Of a stretch of 64,000 nucleotides of DNA, positions 58,016-64,000 are shown piece by piece. A model generated the notes under the pieces. It saw only the letters and a list, made by a program, of their open reading frames with translations. It searched no databases and had not been told where the DNA came from. Numbering within the stretch: the first letter of the stretch is position 1; each line of letters opens with the position of its first letter. A program made the position numbers and the translations under genes. Source of the stretch: Ramlibacter sp. Lineage in GTDB: Bacteria; Pseudomonadota; Gammaproteobacteria; Burkholderiales; Burkholderiaceae_C. The stretch lies in NCBI GenBank assembly GCA_019635415.1, contig JAHBZN010000002.1, forward strand, positions 930,001 to 994,000, read 5' to 3'.

Positions 58016-58522
58016 TCAACCCAGCAGCGCAGGGTTGAGCTGCCAGGTGGCGAGCGTGAGTGCCGACGCGAACGACACCCATGCCAGGTAGGGCAGCAGC
58101 AGCATGGCCGCCAGCCTGCTGACGCGCCAGAACAGGCCGACGGTGAGGGCGATCAGCACCCACAGCAGAACAATCTCTGCCAACGCCAGCCCGCCTTGCC
58201 GCCAGACGAAAAAGAGCCAGGTCCACAGCGCATTGGCCGCCAGCTGGAGCATGAACATCAGCAGCGCGTTGCGTGCGCCCGCAAACCCGCCAGCGCGCCA
58301 GACCAGCCAGGCCGAGATGCCCATCAACGCATACAGAGCCGACCATACCGGCGCAAACAGCCAGCCCGGTGGAGCCCAGGGGGGGCGAATCAGGTCGCGG
58401 TAGAAATCACCCGCGTTGGCCGATGCCAACCCGCCCACCGCGGCGGTGGTAAAAGCGACGGCCAGCCAGCCGATCAGAGCCAGGGCTTGGCGTGCGGGTG
58501 ACCGGGCAGGGCGTTGAGTCAT
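58016..58522 (-). CDS. tspO: TspO/MBR family protein
   Basis: 168 residues with five membrane helices and the tryptophan-rich TspO pattern: RPPWAPPGWLFAPVWSALYA and LQLAANALWTWLFFVWRQ. Binds tetrapyrroles and possibly sterol-like ligands in the membrane. Ends 28 bases before the thioesterase start, probably one transcript. Confidence 0.93.
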   Translation of the reverse strand: MTQRPARSPARQALALIGWLAVAFTTAAVGGLASANAGDFYRDLIRPPWAPPGWLFAPVWSALYALMGISAWLVWRAGGFAGARNALLMFMLQLAANALWTWLFFVWRQGGLALAEIVLLWVLIALTVGLFWRVSRLAAMLLLPYLAWVSFASALTLATWQLNPALLG

Positions 58523-58639
58523 TGGAGGTGCTGACGATAGGGATGCCCTGCATTCTCCGGCAGTTGTTCAACAGGGTGTGCGCCCTCCGAATCCAGTCAA
58601 CTTGTCGCGGGTGGTTGAGCGGCCTCTTTTGGCATTTGC

Positions 58640-61021
58640 CTAATAGAGGTACACCGCCCCCGAATTGCTCTGGCTTTCATCGGCCTGGTTGCCACCGATA
58701 CCGCCCGAGCCGCCGTCTTCAGAGGCCGCACCCACGGCCAGGGTATTGCCATCGGCTGACAGCGCCACCGCACCGCCAAACCGGTCGCCCGCGCCGGTAT
58801 TGGGCGCCTTCAGGTAGGCCGACTGCGACCACGCCGCGCCGCTGCGTTTGAACATGAAGACGGCGCCGGCATCCGCCGCGGCGGTGTTGGCCTGATCCCC
58901 GTTGAAACCCGTGGCGTTGCTGTCTTCACGGTAAGACGACACGGCCAGCGTATGGCCGTCTGCAGACATGAACATCGCATTGCCAAAGCGATGCGGCGTT
59001 CGCGTGTTGGAGGGCTTCAGGTACGCCTGCTGTGACCAGGTTGCGCCGGAGCGCACAAACACAAACGCGGCGCCCGAGTTCAAGGCCAGGGCGTTGTCGG
59101 CGGGGTTGGTGGTGAACACGCCCGTGTTGTTGCTGCTCTCGCCGTCCATCCCCACGCCCAGGGTGTTGCCGTCGGCCGACAGGACAACTGCCACCCCGAA
59201 CCGGTCATTGACTTCGGGCAGCGGCGCCTTCAGGTAGCTCTGCTGCGCCCACAGGTTGCCCGTGCGCTGAAAGACGTAGGCGGCTCCCGCGTTGGACAAG
59301 GAGTTGTCGCCCGGGGTCGATGCGTCAGCGCTTTGCTCAAAGAACGCGCCCACCGCGACGGTGTCACCACTGCCCGAGAGCGCCAGTGATATGCCGAAGA
59401 AATCGCCCGCGCCCGCATTGGATGCCTTGAGGTAGCCCTGGGCCGACCAGACGCCCCCTGTGCGCGTGAACACATGGGCGGCCCCTGAGCCAAAGTAAGC
59501 GCCGTTGCCGTGTGCGCCCGTCAGGTCCGCGCTCTCGTAATAGGCGGCCACCGCCAGCGTGTCGCCGTTGGTGGACAGCCTCACGGTGGTCCCGAACAGG
59601 TCGCCAGCGTACGCGTTGGGTGCCTTGATGAAGGCCTGGCGCGACCACGCCGCGCCACTGCGTGTGTAGACATACACGGCGCCGGCGTTGGCTGCCAGAT
59701 TGTTGGTGGCCGGCATCACGGTGAAGGTGCCGGTCTGGTTGCCCGATTCGCCGTCGGCCCCGATGGCCAGCGTGCTGCCGTCGCCCGACAGGGCCAGCGC
59801 GTTGCCAAAGTAGTCATTGGCATCCGGGTTGGGCGCTGCAATTCGGGCCTGCTGGGTCCACGTGCCCCCGGTTTTGGTGAAGACATACACTGCGCCCGTG
59901 TTGCCGCCCTCACCATAGGCTCCAACAGCCATCGTCGAGCCGTCGGCCGACAACGCCACCCGGTTGCCAAAGCGGGCCTCCACTGCCGGCGAGGCCGCCT
60001 TTAAGTAACCGATGGCCTGCTTCATGTCGGGCACCGCCGCCGCCGAGCTCGGCCCACACCCGCTCGCGTTGCAGGCCTGCACGGTGTAGGTGGCGCTCAG
60101 GCGCGTGTGCAGCAGCACCGGGACCGCATACGCCAGGCTGGTTGTGAAACTGCTTTGCCCGATCTGCACCCGGGGCAGGGGGCCGATGCCGTCCGGGTCT
60201 TCGTACACCAGGTAGCTCTGGGCATCCGCCACAATGTTCCATGAAAAGTTCAAGGCTTTGGCCGCATAGGTGATGGTCAGGCCTGGCGCGGATGTGGGAG
60301 CGGGTGGCGGTGGCGGAGGAGGCGGTGGCTCCGGCGGGGGCGGCGGCGCCACTGCGCTGCAGTGGACCAAGGCTTGACTCTGCTGTTGCCCTGCGCTGCC
60401 CGTGCCCTGCAACACACTGCACAGCATCCCGGCCGGTTGCACCGCCACCGTGACGGTGTAGGGCGTGCCGTGCGCCAGCGGGGTGGCGAAGCTGAAGGAC
60501 CCGTTGGCAGGCACGGACAGGTTTTCTGACCCGTTGATCTGAAGCACCACAGTGCCCTCCAGACCCGTCACCTCGACGGTGATGGGGTAGGTGTTGTCGG
60601 AGCATGTCACCAGAATATCGTTGACGGGCCCCACAGCCGTCCCCGTGCCGTTGGCCACCACGCAGGTCTGCCCCGCGGGCTGCGTTTTGACCACCAGGTG
60701 GTAGGTGGTGCCGACCGCCACCGTCACGGAATAGTTGCCTGAAGACGTCAACGCCACGTCAAGAGTGCCGTTGTTCTGCAGAACCACCTTGCCCTTCAGG
60801 CCGACCAGGGTGCCGCCAATGGTCGTTTCGGCGCCTGGCGTGTCCGGAGGGCCCACGGGGGCGTCGCTGCCCCCGCCGCAAGCCGCCAGCGTCAGGAGCA
60901 AAGGGAACGCCACGCACGCAGCGGCCCAACGCCTCAGGTGGTTGAAGTTGACGGTGACCCGGCGCTTCAAGGCCAACAGGGAAACGTGCCCGCGTGAAAG
61001 CCGGCCAACAAAACTTTGCAT
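58640..61021 (-). CDS. FG-GAP-type repeat lipoprotein
   Basis: A 793-residue predicted lipoprotein with an unusually long basic N-terminus and a lipobox TLAAC at Cys48. Two similar beta-domains follow (about 60-145 and 146-225; TIGGTLVGLKGKVVLQNNGT and VEVTGLEGTVVLQINGSEN), then a proline-rich linker, a fibronectin-like segment, and seven FG-GAP-like blade repeats, each with an FGxxxALSxDGxTLAVGAxxE core and AVYVFxRxGxxW. Probably a surface-exposed beta-propeller. The function is unknown; adhesion or recognition is inference. Confidence 0.88.
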   Translation of the reverse strand: MQSFVGRLSRGHVSLLALKRRVTVNFNHLRRWAAACVAFPLLLTLAACGGGSDAPVGPPDTPGAETTIGGTLVGLKGKVVLQNNGTLDVALTSSGNYSVTVAVGTTYHLVVKTQPAGQTCVVANGTGTAVGPVNDILVTCSDNTYPITVEVTGLEGTVVLQINGSENLSVPANGSFSFATPLAHGTPYTVTVAVQPAGMLCSVLQGTGSAGQQQSQALVHCSAVAPPPPPEPPPPPPPPPAPTSAPGLTITYAAKALNFSWNIVADAQSYLVYEDPDGIGPLPRVQIGQSSFTTSLAYAVPVLLHTRLSATYTVQACNASGCGPSSAAAVPDMKQAIGYLKAASPAVEARFGNRVALSADGSTMAVGAYGEGGNTGAVYVFTKTGGTWTQQARIAAPNPDANDYFGNALALSGDGSTLAIGADGESGNQTGTFTVMPATNNLAANAGAVYVYTRSGAAWSRQAFIKAPNAYAGDLFGTTVRLSTNGDTLAVAAYYESADLTGAHGNGAYFGSGAAHVFTRTGGVWSAQGYLKASNAGAGDFFGISLALSGSGDTVAVGAFFEQSADASTPGDNSLSNAGAAYVFQRTGNLWAQQSYLKAPLPEVNDRFGVAVVLSADGNTLGVGMDGESSNNTGVFTTNPADNALALNSGAAFVFVRSGATWSQQAYLKPSNTRTPHRFGNAMFMSADGHTLAVSSYREDSNATGFNGDQANTAAADAGAVFMFKRSGAAWSQSAYLKAPNTGAGDRFGGAVALSADGNTLAVGAASEDGGSGGIGGNQADESQSNSGAVYLY

Positions 61022-61219
61022 GGTGATGGGTCCTCGTCTGCACCCGTGGCCCAACAACGGCCGGTCATGCAGGAATCCGATGGGCCTGGGCGCCAAGCCT
61101 GAATCGGGCCCGAATGATGCAATGGCGTGGGGCGTGGTTGCAGTGGTGCAAACCCATCCAAACTTCAGTAGGGTTGACAGACACGGCGACGTCCACGCGC
61201 CAGCGTCCGGGCAATAATT

Positions 61220-61274
61220 GCTACCGATTCCGTAGCAAGAAGTGGCCGCCCCGTCTGGACTCCAGGCCTATTTG
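61220..61274 (-). repeat. Interspersed 55-bp repeat, copy G
   Basis: On the minus strand: AAATAGGCC, GAGTCC, GGCGGCCACTT, GCTAC-N7-GTAGC. It lies in the 331-base gap 61022-61352; the rest of that gap holds only the FG-GAP gene's upstream region, and I see no gene there. Confidence 0.78.
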
Positions 61275-61352
61275 CCTCTTGACTCACCTTGTGAAGCCAG
61301 TTGCGCGGCGTGCAGCGCTTGCGGCGCGTTGGCGAGCCCGCAGTGAGAAGCT

Positions 61353-61766
61353 TTATGGAATCTTCCTGCGGTGATACGTCAACGCCGCCGCAACACAGAA
61401 TGCCAGCGCGCCCTGGTCCACAGGCTCATGTTCGGTAAACACAATAGCCCGGTTGCCTTCGTACCTGAATGTGCGGGGGAAGGTGGTTTTGAAGGTCTCC
61501 ACCAGCGTTGTCTGGCAGTTGAAGTACATCGCGTACTCGGTGGGTTTTGACTTCTTCCACCCGAGCCGGATGGTGCTGCCGCTGCCTGTGTGCGGTGTGA
61601 GGTAAGCCGGCTCGCCCCACTTGAGTGTTTCTTCAAGCTCGCCCACACCTTCGGTTGCCGCGGCAGTGCTAAAGATGAGGTCGCGCAGCGCCATGATCTT
61701 GCCGCGCAACGGAGCGGGGTAGGCCTGGAATGCGCTGGCGACCCTGGGGCTGGCGAAGGGCTTCAT
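61353..61766 (-). CDS. DUF1801 family protein
   Basis: A 137-residue protein of the DUF1801/YdhG-like fold: YPAPLRGKIMALRDLIFSTA, ETLKWGEPAYLT and KPTEYAMYFNCQTTL. Function unknown. Visibly lower in GC than the core genes. Start: ATG at 61766. Confidence 0.85.
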   Translation of the reverse strand: MKPFASPRVASAFQAYPAPLRGKIMALRDLIFSTAAATEGVGELEETLKWGEPAYLTPHTGSGSTIRLGWKKSKPTEYAMYFNCQTTLVETFKTTFPRTFRYEGNRAIVFTEHEPVDQGALAFCVAAALTYHRRKIP

Positions 61767-61859
61767 GGTACGTGGAGTGTATTCAGATCACATTCGTGGT
61801 CTTGCCCTTTGCTGTGCCGAGATCGGGAGGGAAGCTCCACGCCTGTCTCGAAGGACTCG

Positions 61860-62222
61860 TTAGTCCCCATTGTCCGGCTCTGCGTTGGCGTCGAAGAACT
61901 CCGCCAAGCGTCGGCTCTTGAAGACGTAGGCTGCGCTTACAAGCAGGAATGCCGCATACAGTGCCAACAACGACGCACCGAGCGGGGACACAGTTGCCAA
62001 TCTGAAGGCGCTGTATCCGGTAAGTACCCCTCCGACGATGCTCAGGAATCCCCAGAACTCCGCAGCGCCCCGCTTCCCCCGAATGGCGAGAAACAAAAGA
62101 AGGAAGTGGAGCGCAATCCGGACGAGCCCGAGGGCTTTGAACTGGAAAAGCAGCACGGTAGCTTCGGCGCCGATACACACGACAGCGATGCTTATCAGAG
62201 GCAGGGGTGGATTGCGTTGCAT
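61860..62222 (-). CDS. Hypothetical membrane protein
   Basis: 120 residues, four hydrophobic helices, acidic C-terminus (FFDANAEPDNGD). Starts MQRNPPLPLISIAVVC. No family recognised. It sits between palindromic elements and is lower in GC than the surroundings, suggesting a transferred gene or a cassette. Confidence 0.6.
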   Translation of the reverse strand: MQRNPPLPLISIAVVCIGAEATVLLFQFKALGLVRIALHFLLLFLAIRGKRGAAEFWGFLSIVGGVLTGYSAFRLATVSPLGASLLALYAAFLLVSAAYVFKSRRLAEFFDANAEPDNGD

Positions 62223-62225
62223 GCG

Positions 62226-62312
62226 GTCTAGCGTGAAGATGACCAGACCGCAACAACTTGCGGCGAAGCCGCTTCCTGCTGTTGTGGGTCCGTGTCGATT
62301 GACCAGTTAAAG
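62226..62312 (-). repeat. attC-like imperfect palindrome
   Basis: On the minus strand: CTTTAAC (62306-62312), long imperfect stem with GACC..CAACA, a perfect GCGGC-TTC-GCCGC centre, TGTTG..GGTC, and GCTAGAC (62226-62232), 87 bases in all. This is the layout of an integron attC site, with a degenerate right core (GCTAGAC for GTTAGAC). Immediately after the 62322-62714 gene. Confidence 0.4.
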
Positions 62313-62321
62313 TGCGCGCCA

Positions 62322-62714
62322 CTACGCTGGCAAGTTGCCCTTCTTGCTGAAGTAAGCGAGTTCATCCGAAAACTGTCTTTCAAGCTCATTGTCATTCGAC
62401 GCCAGTGTTCCGACCCACATTTTGAAGAGTCCGAAGCCGAGAGAGGCCGCAACGTCACCCTTTTCATCTCGAAGCCGATTTTCCATATCAGTGAGCTTGC
62501 CGATGTACGCGAATTGCTCGGTAGTCGCAAGCCGTTTGAAGGCCTGAGGCGTGGCATGGGTCTGGCGAAACATGCTGAATGCCATGTTAATGGAGTGGCC
62601 CACGGCGATTTGCACTACGTCATCGGCCGCCCGCAGACGCGTGGTCATTGTCTCGAATTCACCCCGAAACGCCGCGCGGTCGGGATTCTCCTTCTTCTTG
62701 CCAAAGCCGAACAT
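62322..62714 (-). CDS. Hypothetical protein, possible gene cassette
   Basis: 130 residues, soluble, starting MFGFGKKKENPDRAAFRG, rich in Lys/Glu/Phe, with C-terminal LERQFSDELAYFSKKGNLPA. Strong RBS AAAGGAGGT. GC clearly lower than the neighbours, so probably acquired. No family recognised. The cassette boundary candidate GTTAAAG lies 20 bases upstream of the ATG (62734-62740). Confidence 0.65.
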   Translation of the reverse strand: MFGFGKKKENPDRAAFRGEFETMTTRLRAADDVVQIAVGHSINMAFSMFRQTHATPQAFKRLATTEQFAYIGKLTDMENRLRDEKGDVAASLGFGLFKMWVGTLASNDNELERQFSDELAYFSKKGNLPA

Positions 62715-62754
62715 GACGACCTCCTTTCTAGCGCTTTAACGTGATGTAGCCCAG

Positions 62755-62783
62755 CGCCTATCTTGGCACTTCAAGGATAGGCG
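62755..62783. repeat. Hairpin upstream of the orphan gene
   Basis: CGCCTATC and GATAGGCG, perfect 8-base arms, nearly continued inward by TTG/CAA. In the 191-base gap 62715-62905, and possibly the remains of a preceding attC. Confidence 0.45.
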
Positions 62784-62905
62784 ATGAAATAAGCTGGTCC
62801 GGCGAGTCAGATCAAAGCGGCACGATGTGGCGCGATGCCGCTTGCAATCAGCTCTCGGGGTGAATCTTGAGGATGCAGACACGTGAGTCATGCTACCTCT
62901 GAAAC

Positions 62906-63706
62906 TCAAACCCCCACCAACCCCGCAGCCCGCTGCACCTCAATGCGTATCTCCTCCGTCAACTTCGCCTTGAGCTCGGTGAACACCGGCGTGGTCTTGA
63001 CGGAGTAATGGCGCGGGTGGGCAATGGGCACGGGCAGGTCGCACTTGATGCGGCCGGGGCGGGCGCTCATGACCACCACGCGGCTGCCCATGAAGATGGC
63101 TTCGTCGATATCGTGCGTCACAAACAGCACGGTCTTCTGCTCGGCTTCCCAGATGCCTTGCAGCAGTTCCTGCATCAGCTCGCGGGTCTGGTGGTCGAGC
63201 GCGCCAAAGGGCTCGTCCATGAGCAGGATGCGCGGGTCGTTGGCCAGGGCGCGGGCCAGCGCAGTGCGCTGCTGCATGCCGCCCGAGAGCTGCTTGGGAA
63301 AGTGGTTTTCAAACCCCTTCAACCCCACCTTGGCCAGAAACTGTCGCGCCTTGTCTTGCTGTTCGGCCAGGGGCAGGCCTTTTTCGCGCAGACCAAAGCA
63401 CACGTTCTGCAGCACCGTGAGCCAGGGGAACAGGGTGTAGCTCTGGAACACCATGCCGCGGTCGGCGCCGGGGCCGCTCACGGCTTTGCCGTCCAGCTCG
63501 ATGCTGCCCGTGGTGGGCGTGTCCAGGCCGGCCACCATGCGCAGCAGGGTGCTCTTGCCGCAGCCCGAGGGGCCGAGGATGGTGATGAAGTCGTTCTCGG
63601 CCACCGTCAGGTCAGTGGCGTCCAGCGCCACGGTGCCGCCCTCTGTTTTGCCGTCTCGCCCGGGGAAGGTTTTGGACAGCTTGGAGATGTTGAGGATGTT
63701 GGTCAC
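62906..63706 (-). CDS. ABC transporter ATP-binding protein, nitrate/sulfonate/taurine type
   Basis: 266 residues (SsuB/TauB/NrtD-like). Walker A LGPSGCGKSTLLRMVAGLD, Q-loop VFQSYTLFPWLTV, signature LSGGMQQR and Walker B LLMDEPFGALD. Powers uptake of nitrate, sulfonates or similar. GTG start at 63706 overlapping the permease stop (GTGA). Confidence 0.92.
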   Translation of the reverse strand: MTNILNISKLSKTFPGRDGKTEGGTVALDATDLTVAENDFITILGPSGCGKSTLLRMVAGLDTPTTGSIELDGKAVSGPGADRGMVFQSYTLFPWLTVLQNVCFGLREKGLPLAEQQDKARQFLAKVGLKGFENHFPKQLSGGMQQRTALARALANDPRILLMDEPFGALDHQTRELMQELLQGIWEAEQKTVLFVTHDIDEAIFMGSRVVVMSARPGRIKCDLPVPIAHPRHYSVKTTPVFTELKAKLTEEIRIEVQRAAGLVGV

Positions 63707-64000
63707 AGCCGGGCCCACGGGTATAGCTTGCGGTTGAAGGCCTTGAAGGCAAAGTCTGTCACCAGGCCGATCACGCCAATCACGATGATGCCGAAGATGA
63801 TCTGGTCGGTGGCCAGCAGCGCCTGGCTGTCGGTGATCATGTGGCCGATGCCGCTGCTCGCGCCGATCAGTTCCGCCACGATCACGTAGGTCCAGGCCCA
63901 GCCCAGCACCATGCGCAGTGTCTCGGCAATCTCGGGCGATGCGCTGGGCAGCAGCACGCGGGTGACGATGCCGCGGTCGCCCGCGCCCAGGGTGTAGGCC
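63703..64000 (-). CDS. ABC transporter permease, 5' end outside window
   Basis: Frame open to the right edge. The C-terminal part of an SsuC/TauC-type permease: SPEIAETLRMVLGWAWTYVI (EAA-like loop), IGASSGIGHMITDSQALL and a final membrane helix ending in FNRKLYPWARL. Translationally coupled to the ATPase gene. Confidence 0.9.
   Translation of the reverse strand, partial: AYTLGAGDRGIVTRVLLPSASPEIAETLRMVLGWAWTYVIVAELIGASSGIGHMITDSQALLATDQIIFGIIVIGVIGLVTDFAFKAFNRKLYPWARL

Noticed and set aside
61767..61859. Second attC site between the DUF1801 gene and the hypothetical membrane gene
   Set aside because: Contains ACTAAC near one end but no matching GTTRRRY partner and no convincing palindrome.

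Overview
The window is GC-rich, densely packed bacterial chromosome of a betaproteobacterium, most likely Burkholderiales, family Comamonadaceae. That placement is an inference from protein flavour, from the order hom-thrC-mobB-moeA-moaD-moaE-clpB and rpsF-priB-rpsR-rplI-dnaB, and from a roughly 55-bp interspersed repeat of a kind I remember from this family. I see no rRNA, tRNA, CRISPR array, transposase or prophage.

Layout. 1-2.4 kb: the 3' part of rlmD, a Bax1-family membrane protein and a GlcG/HbpS heme-binding-type protein. 2.4-21.1 kb: a large iron and peroxide region, read mostly leftwards. It holds hemP, bfd-tonB-exbB-exbD, a siderophore receptor with piuC and an FMN-dependent hydroxyacid oxidase, fpr, a second receptor operon with a PepSY membrane protein, bfr and ahpC-ahpF. 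Five Fur-box-like sites lie in it. Inside it is an unrelated three-gene operon: a CruF/DUF422 membrane protein, an MpaB-like oxygenase and a degenerate 7TM-GGDEF protein. 21.1-33.1 kb: divergent ppsR/ppsA, an SSS symporter with its DUF4212 partner, the rpsF-priB-rpsR-rplI operon, dnaB, phoH, a Bcp-type peroxiredoxin and an Mth938-like protein.

33.1-43.4 kb: alaA, hom, thrC, the molybdenum-cofactor genes mobB-moeA-moaD-moaE, and clpB behind a clear sigma-32-type promoter. 43.5-47.4 kb: a gluconate-dehydrogenase-like trio of a Tat-exported small subunit, a GMC flavoprotein and a triheme cytochrome c. 47.4-53.2 kb: a thioesterase, an SRPBCC protein, two DHA2-type MFS exporters, VOC and DUF1428 proteins, and a CreA lipoprotein. 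53.3-57.5 kb: a KdpD/KdpE-like two-component system next to the potassium transporter gene kup, with no kdpFABC. 57.5-61 kb: a thioesterase, TspO and an FG-GAP-type lipoprotein. 61.3-62.8 kb: small orphan genes of lower GC, flanked by palindromes that resemble integron attC sites. The right edge enters an SsuB/TauB-type ABC transporter.

Most of the window is ordinary core genome. The observations most worth a second look are: the seven-copy repeat, with one copy inside rlmD and two supplying the stop codons of other genes; the possible decayed integron cassette at 62.2-62.8 kb; an 11-bp inverted repeat that buries the ppsA start codon; a 19-bp motif shared by the kdpDE-like and kup upstream regions; and the CruF/MpaB/degenerate-GGDEF operon.
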